64,000 nucleotides of DNA from Limnoperna fortunei. Taxonomy: Eukaryota; Mollusca; Bivalvia; Mytilida; Modiolidae. How positions within the stretch are numbered: position 1 is the first letter of the stretch; every line of letters begins with the position of its first letter. A model generated the notes under the pieces. That model did no database searches, was not told the DNA's origin, and saw nothing but the letters and a program-made list of their open reading frames with translations. This document shows positions 1-14,100 of the stretch, one piece after another. The position numbers and the translations under genes were made by a program. The stretch covers positions 63,570,074 through 63,634,073 of the forward strand of contig OX104113.1 of the NCBI GenBank assembly GCA_944474755.1, in the 5' to 3' direction.

Positions 1-3000
1 AGCACACGTTAACTGTTCACTTGGCTGTATACTTTCTTTTGTCAAAGAATTGATGTGTTCAGTTATTCCATTATACAGTTTGGAATAATACAAAATGTTG
101 AATGGAGAGAAAAAGACGATAAACAAAAAAAAATTGGAAATTTATTAGCGCACTGCCTGCATGTTTACAATATAGTAGTGCATGAGCGAAAAGTGGGCGC
201 ACATGTTTATTGTTGTCTTTTGCCGCATTACTGCGATTCTTTTGGACTTCAACGATAGAAAAACATATATGAGCGACAAAATGACTTGGCATTAGTGCGT
301 CAATCATATTTGACTAATATTCACAAGATGCATAAATATTACGTAAGTAATTTCTGTATGTTTATTCCATTTTACAATTGTTCTGCATAATTATAATTGA
401 CATTTAAAATTGTTAAGTTTAAATATCTTTTTCTTTTAAAATGAAACATTCAACCTGATTTAACGTTTAAAGTAGTAAAGCAAAAAAAATATTCATAATG
501 TTTTTTGTGTGTTTGGTAAAAGCTATGATTTTAATTTCGAAAGAATTTATAACTGACTTTCAAAAATGAACATAAAGAAGTCAAAAACGCATTGTATAAA
601 AGATTGTTTACACAACCATTAGTCCAAAATTTCCATGCATGCACAAAATATTGTACAGATTTCAAAATGTCTGAAAAATTATTAAATGTTAGTGTGATTT
701 TTCAAATATTTTTTTTTGTGTTATGCAACTTTTTGGAGACGCATCTTTTCTGTCATATCTTTGTTATTTCATTTTAAAACGATAATTGTATCCTAACGCC
801 TCTCTCTATAAGTTGACTTTTGGTGTGTACATTTTTGGTTTACATATCTTTTTTATTTTTTAGCTTTCGTCACTGAAATCATATAAGCATTTTAATTGAT
901 TGTAAAGTTATCTCACAGACTATATAGGTTCTTACAAATACTTTATAGCAAAAACTTAAAAAAAAACAAACAAATTGGGGGTTTAAAATAGGCTATTACC
1001 AAATATGTATTTTGTATTTCATTCTCTCATTTTGTTACAGAAACTCATCGGGCCACCTAGTTGGACAAAAAAATTATATTTTATTGCGATTAAACGCAAA
1101 ACATTGCGATATTATCAGTGATTTCAATACTTAGGAGTTTACTGGTCTCCACTAGGCTTAACTCAATTCAGAAAAAATGGAATAAACGCAATCTACGAGG
1201 TCTTAAAACATCGGGCGAAAAAAGCTTTAATATGTTGGACGAATTAGCAATGACAGTGCTTTTGTATGACAGCTAAGGCTAAAATATCAGAAAATTAACT
1301 TATAGATGCAAAGGCACCCAATATATAGCCGGAATCCAGATCTGAACGTGAAATTCTGTCGGATTTCAAAATGTGCTTCAGCCTTTTAAATATTTGTAAA
1401 ACTAATAGTGTAGAGTCCAAAATATTATACTATGATACATTCAGGAATGCAGTTTTGTGGAAAGGCATAATAGATTAATTTATCCTGCAATCGTTGCATT
1501 TGCTGTACAATAAAGGTAGCCGAATAAATTTTTACTTTATTCTCGAGTGTCGAACAAAATCTCCTGGTACTCTTGACCTCACTTCTTACGATATGTAGTA
1601 TTCTGTTCTGGTTTACGACGTTTGTGACGTCAGTATCACTAGAATACGCGCTGAAAATTTCAACTCGGAAATCGACCAGTGAACGTTTTTCAGTAGATTA
1701 AAATGTATTTTAGGGTTGCAGGATAAAAGCAATATTGGTACAGTGTCAGAAAAAAAACCAAGTTAATTTGTACTCCCCTCTTAATGGTCGAGAAATGCTC
1801 AGTAGAGTCTCGCATTTCTACCTGCTTCTAAGGCTTGTACAAATAAATTTCATATTTTCCGACACTGTAAGAATATTGTATATTTATTTGTTTACTTATC
1901 GCAATAATAAAATAAAATAAATAATGCGAATAAAATTAAATTAGGATCTATCATGAATGTATTGTAGAATTCAACCCCCTACCCGAATCATTCGTATGTA
2001 TAAGTATTTAGTGACTTGAAATAATTGCCAGAATGTCACGATAATCTTACACTTGTAAAGATGAGTTAAAAATGATTGCATGTACCAAATGTAAAATTTC
2101 AACGCTATAATTTTAATTTTGAACGTGTGTATGCTTCATAAATTAAAACATCGGCACCATAGAAGTTTGAAGAGAATTTTCAATATCAAACTAAAATCAC
2201 AAAACCACGCAGCCACAGCGGTTTGATTCTGTGATTAATAATTTGTAACTAGTTCTAAATTTATTATAACTGTGTTGTATTGTTAAAATTCTATTATATT
2301 TTTGATTATATTTTAATTTTGAGAACAAACCAAAATTTTGAAAATTCCCTTGACTTTTTGTATATTTATTCATATCATTTATATACAAGAGTAATCCAAC
2401 CTGATCCCCTCCCCCCACCCCCCCCCCCCCCACAAAAAACAACAGCAACGAAAATCAAATAAACAAAAAAAAAGACAAGAAAGCAAAGATAAAAATGAGA
2501 AAAATAAACAAAAACACAAACAACGTTGCAACTGAGTAAAGTTCGTAAAATTCCAACGACATGCTAAGGAACACCATCCTTAAAATTCTGTACCGCTTAT
2601 CCTTCATCTGTAGTGTGTTGTGTTAGTTCTCGATGATGTTGTTTGTAAACTTGTTTTTCGATAGTGGTTTACGATTTTTGTAGCACATCTTATAAACTTG
2701 ATAAAAATAAACCGACCACGTCAGCTAAGCTATCTTAGTAATATTTTTATTATTATTTTGATTTAAGGAAATTAAAAATTAATTAATTAAAAAGAAATTA
2801 TTGTTAGTTTTACAATAAATATGACATTTTATATTTTCACAAAAAAGGCGGATATAGTGTCCTGCATCTCCTTAAGTAGTATAAATGAGACATCACGAAA
2901 ATTATATATCGCTGTACATTTAATACCCCGAACCCTCATGAATAGGGCCTATTAAGTTTCAGATTTTTTATGTAAAGGGTCGGGGTAAAATTAGCGTATC

Positions 3001-6000
3001 TGTGAAAAATTTATTAGCATAAAAAACCTAACATAAAAAATAGAACGGCTTATCTGAAAAAGAAGTACAGATTTTTTATTTAAAATAATATATTAATTGA
3101 CGTGATTACATGCTAGAGCATAACTTTTTTATGAAAGATATTTGTTATTTTATTTTAAATTTAAAAAATGAGACTTTTATTGAGGTCTAATTTGGAAATG
3201 GAATCAATATTATGAAAAACCATGACTATTTCACCCAATTTTTTCTTTTAATTACTATCAGTTTTAAATATTTACTCCAGATTGTTTTAAGATGAAACTA
3301 GAATAATACTAAGTATATGACTATCCCGAGATAGCCTCGTTGAACGCCTTAAGTTAGTCCTGCATGAGACATGTCCTAAGATCATCTTATTTATTATCTC
3401 AAGATGTATCTTATGGCATTTCTTACTTTTGTTGGCACGACCCCAGTTCAATGATAGGGTTTAAAGTTGTCGAACCTGCATTTAAATGGACTTGGTTTTA
3501 TTTATATAAATAAGTAACATACCGCTTAAAAACAAATGAGATGTGTGTTTTACTATTAAAGACTAGTATTAACTTTGCTACATCTATTATTCCTACAAAT
3601 ATTTTTTTTAACTGTTGAACAGAAAAACACGGTTTAATTTTCTATATCTGAGTATTTACTATTCAACAAAACTGGGGCATGTTTACCGAAACTTTCCTAT
3701 GATTTGTCTTAAGACATTTCTTAAGACAATCTTATGACATCTCACAATAGCAAAACGAACCCGTCTAATGACCATTAAAGTAAAGATTAATATGGTCTTT
3801 AGACCCTCCTAAATATGACTATGTTTATGAGGCACCTGTAAATATATGTAAACGAGTTATATTTTAGATGATGATGAGCTTTTAATAACAAAAAATATAT
3901 ATTCTTTATTCTTTATTATCCTCCTTATCATCCCTTAAAGGTCTTCGAGTGTCATATTTTTATTGGCCCTTTGTAAGAGATCTCCCCTGGAAGGATGACA
4001 TTTATTATAAATAGCCATATCGCAATAACTATAACATATATTGTCACTTACTGTTTTCCTTTGTTGACCTTAAACATGGTCAAGGTCACACTGTTAAAGG
4101 CCAATGTCAAAGTACTATTTTAACCTTTTTTAAAATTCCAATGTATTAAGTATGTTAATGATTCATTCGTATAAATGCTTAATTTTTATGAGTAATATCT
4201 GCATAGATCAAAAGGCCATTGGTCAAGGTCATTTAGGTTCCCCAACGTCCTATTAAATTACCCCTTCTATTTTAAAAAGAGTATTTGAATGGTTTTTTAT
4301 TTTATTTGTTAATATTGTGCAATAGATTCAATTTAATATAAAGAAGGTTATGTAAATGTGATAATTTTATACAATTTGTTTGACAATTTTTTTTACAATC
4401 TGATCTTTCTTATTTTATCTAATTAGTTTTTCTTTTCAATTGTTTAATTTCTAAAGATGTTCAGAGGTTAAATTTTAATAGAATTCAATGCAAGTGTTCA
4501 TCGCATGGAAGATGAAAGCCTATTAATCGTTCCTTCGAATTTAACCTATTTTTTTAAATATTTTTGTTTTGTTTGTGGGTTTTTTGTTTGTTATTTATTA
4601 GTTGATTAATTAATTAATTCATCTTTAATATAATTCACATTAGATCAATTTATTTAGGATATAGGTTGACCTACATGGTTGTAAATGTGGACAATTGTGT
4701 ATAACCAACAATAAGCATTTTTTGTTTTGTTTTCTGTGGCTGTTTTATTCTGTTGTACTTTTTGTGTTTTACACAGGTTTGAACATTTTCGCAGTTTAAA
4801 GTATGATGTCTTAACTTCTAATGGTCCTATCATTAAATTTTATTAGGATAAAAATATACTATGATGTTCGATGAACCGACTTAGGAAAAAGATATCCTAA
4901 GATAGGTCTTTTATTTAGGATATGATTCATTAAAAGTCCCCTGTGTTCAACAAGGAGAAAATCTGACTTCTGTTTTATCTCCTAGGTATCTTGAATAACT
5001 TTTAATCTTTTATGGAAAACGCTGAAATTGTAGGACCTGAATAAGTATCAAATGAGATAAAATCTTAAAGGAATGCTGGACACCTTCCGCCATTTTTAGT
5101 GAAAATCTCAATATACACATCACATTTATGGTAAAATTAATGTAATTTCTTTCATTAAAATTAATAATTTCCATTAAATTAAAAGTAAAAATGAAAGTCT
5201 TATGCCTATAGTATACCTACAATTTATTAATGGTAAAAATTCTAAGTTTTCGCATAAACGAGTGTTATGCTCAAGGAATGAAAAATACATTTTTTAACAA
5301 GGGAGGTAATTTTTACAAAAAATAGAATTTTTAGTACTTTTTGACCAATTTTTCCCTACACATAAAAATTTAACTAATACATGTATAGATCTCTTATTTT
5401 TCTTTCCATCTCTAAAATTCATGTTTGAACCCATTTTAACAAGTTAAATGTGTTGACATAACTATTTGTCATTCTTTTATTGTCAACAGTAGATAACCAA
5501 TTTAATATTGCGAATTTTCGAAATTTTGGAAGTCAAAGTATTGTTTTATTAGTTATAGACATGGATAGGACTTCAACATAGAATAGTAAGCATTTCATTT
5601 TCTAGTAAATGTTTAAATTTAATTTTAAACTGGTAAATCCAAAGACATGCTTTTAAGGACAAAACAAACATTCATGTGAATTTTAACGTGTTTATCAGGT
5701 ACTGCAAAAACTATATTCATATATTTTTTATGCGAGTATTATTAACTTGTAAAATTCACATTATTTAAATAATCTATATTTGCCTCGCATTAAATATCGA
5801 AAATATTGTATAGAGTTTATATGGATTACTGTGGTGGTCAATTGTTTACACTTCATTATTTGTAAACAACAGAGAAAGATAAACTGGACTTGTAAGTACC
5901 TATACTAAAATGGTTGACACTGCAGAATTATTAAAAAAAAACAAATAAAAATAAATCAAATAAGTTCGAATAATAGAGGAACAGGGGATAAAGCCACATA

Positions 6001-6640
6001 GAAATGTACTCACTTTTGGTTGTTTTTTTCACTTTTTGTTCAAGGTTCGACAGAGGACTATACTTCAATTTCTTTTTTCTTAAAACTGCTTTTTCTTAGT
6101 TCCATTTTATTTTTTTTTCTAAACGATTTCAGTGCTGATGTTTTAAAGATGTTTTAGTGTCATACTCATAGACATTGTTGTTACATTCGTTTTGGATCAA
6201 AATTGTAAAACTACAGCTTTACAAGAAATATATATACTAAAAGGATATATATACTACACACGGATATGTTATAGCACTTCAATTGTACTGATAACAAAGA
6301 AACTATAAGTATACCACCAAAGACGTGGGAGTGATTTTCAAATTAATTACTTGCTCTTAACGTTTAAAATGCTTTGTCGAAAAAAATTTATGCTTTTTGG
6401 TGTACTATAAAATTGCAAATTTTTCGGATTTTTATTTATTTTAGTACACGTATATTTCTCTCGTTTTTAAACAATGATCCGAATTCATACATTGCTTTGA
6501 TTGTCCGTTACGCACACTTTATATATTTTCTAAATATAGAATAGAACAAAAATTTCAATCAAACCAGCGTATGCAAAAATAATAAACTCAATTAAATTTC
6601 ATTATTTAAAATGTGTAGTACCAATAAATCCACCGCATGA
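1..6640. other. AT-rich intergenic DNA without a recognised gene
   Basis: No reading frame here resembles a known protein; the longest are 60-80 codons and low-complexity. Visible items are a C-rich run at about 2407-2431, a small dyad at about 2922-2987 (TACCCCGAACCCT against AGGGTCGGGGTA), scattered CTTAAGACAT / ATGTCCTAAGAT motifs at 3370-3420 and 3700-3760 that look like an old inverted-repeat transposon, and TGACCTT / AAGGTCA half-sites at about 4065-4090 and 4215-4232. I see no supportable exon. Confidence 0.6.
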
Positions 6641-6649
6641 CTCTTTTAT

Positions 6650-7005
6650 TGTTTACAGATACCTTTTTTAATGTTTAAATATATATTTTTGAATGCTTAT
6701 AGATACCCTTTTTAATGATTACATAAACCTTTTTAATGTTTACATCCACCATTCTTAATGTTTACAGATACCTTTTTAATGTTTACAGATATCTTTTTAA
6801 TGTTTATAGATACATTTTTAATGTTTCCAGGCAACTTTCTTAATGTTTGTAAATACCTTTTTAATGTTTACAAATACCTTTTTAATGTTTACAGATATCT
6901 TTTTAATGTTTACAAATACCTTTTTAATGTTTACAGATATATTTTTATTGTTTACAGATACATTTTTTTAATGTTTAAGATACGTTTTTGCTGTTACAGA
7001 TACCC
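6650..7005. repeat. 21-bp minisatellite
   Basis: About fifteen diverged head-to-tail copies of a unit close to CTTTTTAATGTTTACAGATAC. Because 21 is a multiple of three, the array stays open on the plus strand and gives a meaningless repetitive peptide (MFTDTFL-like); this is not a gene. Copies differ by single bases and small indels, so the array is not freshly amplified. Confidence 0.85.
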
Positions 7006-7009
7006 TTTC

Positions 7010-10000
7010 TTTACTTTTATTTTAAAATCCTCTGAAAAAAGGACAAAAAGGCAATGGTGTTTTTAACTTCAGAATAATTTGGTAAACTGATAGAAATCCC
7101 AGAAATGGCATTTGCAGCCGGTCATAAAATATTTTTAAAATGTCTGCTAGGTCATCCAAAAATCCTTCACGTTATTTATGCGATCGTTTCCTCTCTTTTT
7201 TCAAAAGGAAACAAGCTTTAATAAACATGCATATATTCAGTGTTTTTTTAAAGTAAAATTTAAATGATAACTGTCCTTAAATTTCTTTTCCAGATCAAAA
7301 TAACATTGCTTTATTAACATATATAAACATAACGATATTATTTGTTGTGAAATTAGCTATATTTATTGTTGTAAATATACATATTATTTTCTAAGACAAA
7401 TACTAGTAACTTGATGAGAATGAATAAAAATTTTAAATGCTAATTTGGGAACATTTGCTATTATTTTCGTTTAAAAAATATGCATAGTTGAAAAACTTAG
7501 GTCTTTGTTGGTGTTTATAAAAAAAACTATTACAGCAAAGAATTTATCAAATAAAATATTGTACGAAATTAAAATCTGAAAAAAAATCCAGCAGGAAAAA
7601 TGCATTATTTATCAAAATATTTCTGCAAATAAAACTATGTTCGTATGAAATGACTCTACGGATTATGGAAATAGCTTTGACAGGTGGAAATGAAATGAAA
7701 CTTGCTCACAAGCTTATTAAACGTTCCCATGGAAACTGATAGATTTTCCATGAACGTTTAGAAGAAAACTGATGAAAGAACATTTAAGAAATGCTTTGTA
7801 AAATAAACGTACTGAAATGTATGACGTTTTGACTCATAATTCCGTCTAAAATAACATTTAGTAGACTAAAGAAACAGATAAGATTTCAAAGTAACTAACG
7901 ATTATAAAATCAGTTTCACATATGGTATATTTTACTTATTTAAAAAAAGCAAATAATCTCTTAATACATAAATTTCTCCGAAAACGCACTGCAACTGTAT
8001 GTTGGAACGGTCTTCATTTATTTTCAATTATTACGAAATTTTTTTCTGTTTTATAGTTGTATACAGGATATACAAGAGTTGTTATGTTTGTTGTGTGTTT
8101 TTGTTTACAAAGCCTTTTTAATATACACATGCAGTTATTATCAGTATTATTAATGCAACAAAAAAATATTTTGAATAATTTAACAAAAACTATTTGTTGA
8201 AAAATTGAATTAATAAGGTAAAACCACCAGTTTCGCATGTAATCATCTTTTTTGCAGTTGAAAACTAAAATAACTTTGTTTTTAAAATAACACAAACTAT
8301 AGGATTTATTTGGTTACCCATCTTAAACTAATTTCTTATATAGTATTTGCGTCTTAAAGTTATTATTACCTTTGTTAAAATTTATAACCTATACATAGCC
8401 CATGAAATGAAATCAAATTATATGCAGGGCCGATAAATAAAGAAAAAAGTGAAGTCATGTTAAGAAATAAAATCTTAAAATAATGGATCAAATGGGTAAA
8501 AAATGAAAATTGGCATAATAATAATTAATTTTGCAATTAGGATAAAATTAAAATTCAAAGATTTTAAAGAAATAGCTGGATTAAGATAATTAATAACATA
8601 ACATCTCAAATTGACCTTTTGTTTTAAAACAAAGCTGTAAAGCAAATATAGGATAATATTGTATATAGATTACTTTTATCTATTTACAACGAGAACACAT
8701 TTTTACATTTAAACCGTTATCATATTGATGAATATTATGTTTAAATCGAAAGTAATCACGTCTTTCTTATAAATCTATAAATCTCTATATACAACGCTGA
8801 ATTTTTTAAAATCGTTACTGTCATATATTCATTCAATTATTTATATTTTAGCTCTATTGACCATGGTATGAAATAACAGGAGACGTCAGGCACCAATGTA
8901 TCATATTACCCATTATCTCACATATCACTTTCCAGTAATTTGTCAGAAAAGAGCTGAAACATATTTCTTTATGATCTTCAACATCTGCACCAGAGCCGTC
9001 GGTTCCTACTGTTTATGACAATATCCGCCTATCATTTCCCCTCTGCTAGGTGCTAATAACTCAAAACAAACTTCATTTTTGACCCACTCGTAGCAATAAA
9101 GATTTAATATAGATAAGAATAATTCACAAAACGCAGACAAATTTAAGACTCTGCTTAAAAGTCCATCTTCATTATTTCAGCTCCAGTTTTTTATGAAAGA
9201 TGTAATTTTCTATATTGAACGACAGGGGTATGCACAGGAAATGCAAGTCCCGTAAAGTATGTCCTTTTCCTGATTGGTTTTGACACTTCATTTTCTTTAC
9301 GGTCGTTGATCGTCTTTCAACGTTCTTCATATACAGTGACGGATGATCCTAGACGCCTTAGCGAATGAACCTGTCCCAATCGTATATACTTTCTGTCATA
9401 TTGAATCGCACAGTAAATTTATCATTAGTTATATAGTTCCTCGTCAGTTTGTTTTTACTTTTCGGTGGAGTAAACAAAGCGAGTTTTACACCTGCGTGCA
9501 ATCAACAATATTAGAAAACTGTAGATCTTTTATAGGTTACACGTCTACTGAAGCTAATCCATCCAAATCCATATTTTCATTCTTGTCGTAATAGAGCGAA
9601 CAGTTACCATTATGATGAAGATATATGCTTGTTTTACAAAGTGAAGTTCTACTCACACTAACTGTTACATAAACATTAAAGTATACGGAACTTGCTGTTC
9701 CGTTCCATTGCGAAACCGTCACTGGTCATTGCGAATTCTATAAACCTTGTCTCGTCTTGATTCTGACGAAACATAACAGGTCGAGTTTCATTTATTCATA
9801 GCAGTGTTGTTTGTGAAAATGAAGCAATAAATTATCTTATTCTAAATTTCTTCTCGAAAACAAAACCTTTGTAAATATACATTCGGACGTGCATGTTAAA
9901 AAAGTAATATATTAACAAGTCTAGGGGATTTCACAACGATAGAAATAAAGAAGTTTCTATCACAAAAAAATAAAGACAAACTTTTCGACCAAGTGATGGC

Positions 10001-10980
10001 CTTCCTTTTTAAGTGTCAAAAATAAATGAATAAACGATACGAATGTTGAAATTACAAATCCAATGCATAAAAATGACACAAAATCACAATCCCTACCCAC
10101 ACGTTCGTCCCAAGCACTATACGGGCAGAATTATGTAATTAATTAAATGTTTGCAGAAAACAACTTACTATTTTGTGAAATTGTATTGCATAACAGTAGT
10201 AATCGTGAATGTGTTTTCGGTATCAAATCCTTGCTTATCGTTGAATATTGGACATTTTATTGATTGTACATCAAATATTGTTACGGGACATCAAACACAA
10301 TCAGCCATTTCAGTGAAAGGTAAGTTATGATCGGCTGTTGATGAGTGAGAAGGGTTTATTACCCATTTGGGCACTTTACATTACATAGGCATTTAATCAG
10401 AGACATTTTACATCGTTTCTAATGCCCTGCGTGGTCAATTAGAAAGGTCAATTCTAAATTTTTCGTTAAAACTGTCATTAAGAAATAGCTACGATTCAGT
10501 GAGCACCATTGCAATGAGATATAAACAGCATCAAAGAAAATTTTAAGATAACATCAACACTTTTAAAGATATTGTCTATCTGGGAATTTCTTTAAATTTT
10601 GCTCCGTTCATTATCTCTGAATTAACTGATTAGAAAGATGCTGTCATTTAATTGAATTGTGATCTTTTTTCCACAGTCGAGGTATATCATTTTTTAATTA
10701 AATGAAGAACATGTAAATCTTATATACTTATTAATAATACTATCATTCAATCGTAAAACCTGCAAAAAAGATATTCATATTTTTATTTTTATGTTTTTAT
10801 TTCTTACATATATATAGATGAAAGAAATGATTTTAAAAAAAATTTAATGGAAAGGAAAACCAACCAACACAAAATAAATTATATCTTTAATCTAGAACTT
10901 ACATGTAGTACACTAATAATTTTTTGTTTGGTTCGCATGCTCTTCAGAACAACTGCTAACACAACAGTGCTCAAAGCGTG
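7010..10980. other. Intergenic, no gene recognised
   Basis: Nothing in six frames resembles a known family. About 8880-9720 is slightly less AT-rich and contains an 82-codon plus-strand frame (9343-9591) with no recognisable motif and no convincing splice context. A short dyad lies at about 7722-7760 (AAACGTTCCCATGGAAA against TTTCCATGAACGTTT). Confidence 0.5.
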
Positions 10981-10984
10981 TGTT

Positions 10985-11165
10985 TCTTTTTCGAAATGAA
11001 ACCTGAGGTACATAAAGATTGTCTGTCCGTCCGTTCGTTCCTGCGTTCTTTTGTCCGTCCCAACCTCTGGCTTACCTTTGCGTGGAATCTTTTTTATGAG
11101 GATGACTTCACATCTTCGTGAAATTTTGTACACATTTACAACACGGTAAGATCTGATTAGAGAAA
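10985..11165. repeat. Dispersed repeat copy (GTCCGTCCGTTCG type)
   Basis: This stretch has a GTCCGT-rich head and a distal part (ACCTCTGGCTTACCTTTGC, then a GATGACTTCACATCTT block) that matches 42280-42440 in the same orientation at many positions. A non-coding sequence occurring twice in one window is best explained as a dispersed mobile repeat. The 102-codon minus-strand frame over it is taken as accidental. Confidence 0.6.
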
Positions 11166-11189
11166 AATTCGGTATTGCTGCGACCAATA

Positions 11190-14100
11190 AAAATTCGGTA
11201 TTGCTGCGCCCAATACTTTACGAGTGTGTCAATTAAGAAAAAGGGAGTTTTCACTAATATGCACAACACAGAGAGCCCCATTTTCTTATTTTATTGTGTT
11301 TTTAGATTTACTTATTTTTTACGAAGTAAAGAAGTTACTATTCTGCACCAGAATATAAACATCCAAAATATATTATCCATAAAGCTACATTACACAAACA
11401 AACTTTCACCTCTTTCAAATAGAAACTGCATGAAATACATTCTCAAAATGAATTAAATAGGTTTTTTTCACTATTCACTAAGATTTCATGAAAAGAATGA
11501 AATTAGAATTAAACTTTCTAAATAATGTCATTTGTTTACTCAGTTTCATTCTGTATTATGTTTTCAAGTTGTGTTTATGTTAATATTACCTTGACCCATC
11601 TGGGTGTAATTTTGCAATTAAGTAAATTAATTTAAGTTAATAATCATAAACATTTAATTAATATCCTAAAAATATATCCAACTACATCCAAATCCAACCA
11701 TTTGCATTTTGTTTCCTTATTCATTAAAAAGTCTTTAATACTGAGGAAAGTGGAAGTTTTCTTAGGTTTCTTTCATAAATTGTTTTGTTATGTATGCCTT
11801 CAACCTCATAGAGGTATAATAATTCACATCTGATTATAAATACATCAAGCATTTTAGACTTAATGGTTAGAGGAACCCTAAAACCTAGTACAAAATTCAC
11901 GTTCATTCACTTTTACTTCACGAGATCTGTCACACTGATGGTACTGGATATTTCTGGTTGTCTACTGGTCTTTACAATTGTTGATGACGTCACGTCGATA
12001 TTGATAAATTAGTAGAACGACGGGTTTGACCAGTGATCCAGAATATACCTCAGGATATCTCCCTTGGTTCTTCATGATTTTAGTGTGTTTTTGTGTTTCC
12101 AATGTTTAGCTTGGTTGTTGCAGGCTGTTTGTAAATGTTTTGTTAAGCCTTGCAAACGTGTCCTTGAATTTTGTACTTTTGTTTATTTTTGTATCTTTTA
12201 TATTACGTTAATTCACCGTTTATTCTATCTAAAACTATCTTGAACATATAGTTGGCTGCACCTTCTGAATCTCATCATTGTTTTCAAGGTAAACTGGTAC
12301 ATTTCTATTATTTAACTTAATCTTCTTAATTACAGGGGTAAGGTGTATGGAATTTCCTCATAGAAGAATTTCCCAGGATAATCGATTGAAAAAACGTCAA
12401 TGTATATGTAGCAGTTCTAGCATCTGTGTGCAATTCTTCTGTATTTTATGAGCACTTTATGGTGGTTCTCATGGTGAGTACTGGTCAAATTTCCTATTTA
12501 ACACTTCACTTGATCATGTTTGTTTTCTAAATATGTATCGTGTACAATTTTGAGGTCAACGTGTACAACAATACTTACGTTGTTTGAAGATAATAATAAA
12601 ATTCAGAATAAAGTAAATTTATGAACTAAAAAATTTTGCCTTTATACACGGAAAACTAATTCGTATTCATTGTAGCGAAGAACAGCAAAACTATGTCATA
12701 TCTATACATTTATTTCGGTAATTTTTCACTTCCACAATGAGTAATGTTTTTATTACGGATTAAAATTTCTACCTGGGAGTGAAACGCGTTACAAATATTA
12801 AAGAAAATTATCAAGTTGACCCAACGTTTAAATGTCCCAAAAGTTATAAAAGTTTGAAATTAACAAAAATTATGAGAAATTATCATTAACAGATAGAAAA
12901 TTAACGCAAAAATAAAATAATCTCGCGTACTTAGCGACATTCATTGTGTACACAGCTGTACTTTTCCCTCACGGTTTTATGAAACAAAAGTAAAAAACGA
13001 GACTTGAAACAAAACGTAATTTACAGAACAATTGTATGTCATATGTTTATGTAATATATATATAACTTACTGCTTTCATTTCAGTTTTTACCATAATAAT
13101 TCTAAATTATGAGCGAGCGGGATAATTTATTCCGCGTTCTCTTGGGAATTGGCTTCTTTGATCTGTTGATGAATGGCTGACGTCAGTTGAGAGATGTTGA
13201 TGATGGCGTCATTATTTGAACATTACTGTCAGTCGATACTTGGAGCGTTCTACAACATCACAAACCATATCCATTTTTCAGCTATTGTTTTGTGACACTT
13301 ATTATGATTTCACAGGGAGCATTAAAGTAATGGTTGTATACGCAATCTCGTTGGAAGAATTACAACACTTTTTAATAAAGTATAAGGAATATTGCCATTG
13401 TCAAATAATATAAGTACTAATTTTGTCAATTTTGTCAGACATCTGTATACTAAAAGTCAGTCTGGGTTGTTTGACGGATCTTAGTGCTAGACCCCGGAAG
13501 AAACAGTTCATATGACGAAAAGTAGATTTGGGGTATATAGTTGAGGGATCTGGTCACGGACAATTGTTGGGAGACGTGTTTAAAAAGTGAAACGATCTTT
13601 ATGAAAAGAACAAGAATTGAAACCGCTCCAAAGGCAAAATTACCCGTAATGATATGAAACACATATGCATAATAAGATAAATGTACCAAAACAAAAGTAC
13701 ACAGCAGGTTTTGTTTTAATTATGGGTCGATATCTCTAGTACCCGATGCCATCACTTTCCGTCTAGCCACACTTCAGTCACATTAGCTTTATTCAAATGT
13801 TTAAAAACTCTCAATGTTTTTCTATCGCAAGGTGTAAATAGCTTTTGTCGGATTTGATATAACGGCTAGGAATTTTGATGTTAAAAGGTCTTCTTAGTTA
13901 TTTTTGTCTTTTAATATTTGGAGGGGGCGGTTGTTCAGATCGCCACTGATGAGACTTGACTAAACCTTTGATGACATTTTACTTTCAAAAGGGGGCTGGG
14001 GCAGTCGTTCAGATCGCCACTGATGAGTGCGTTGAATTTGTATTATGTTGCTGTACCTCTCTATGTCCTTATTTCTTACGCAGCGTAGATCATTCGTCAC

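Noticed and set aside
4060..4235. TCAAGGTCA nuclear-receptor-like sites
   Set aside because: TGACCTT/AAGGTCA motifs are abundant in dispersed molluscan repeats, and no gene lies nearby to be regulated.
9343..9591. 82-codon frame in a less AT-rich patch
   Set aside because: No motif, no family resemblance and no convincing splice sites.
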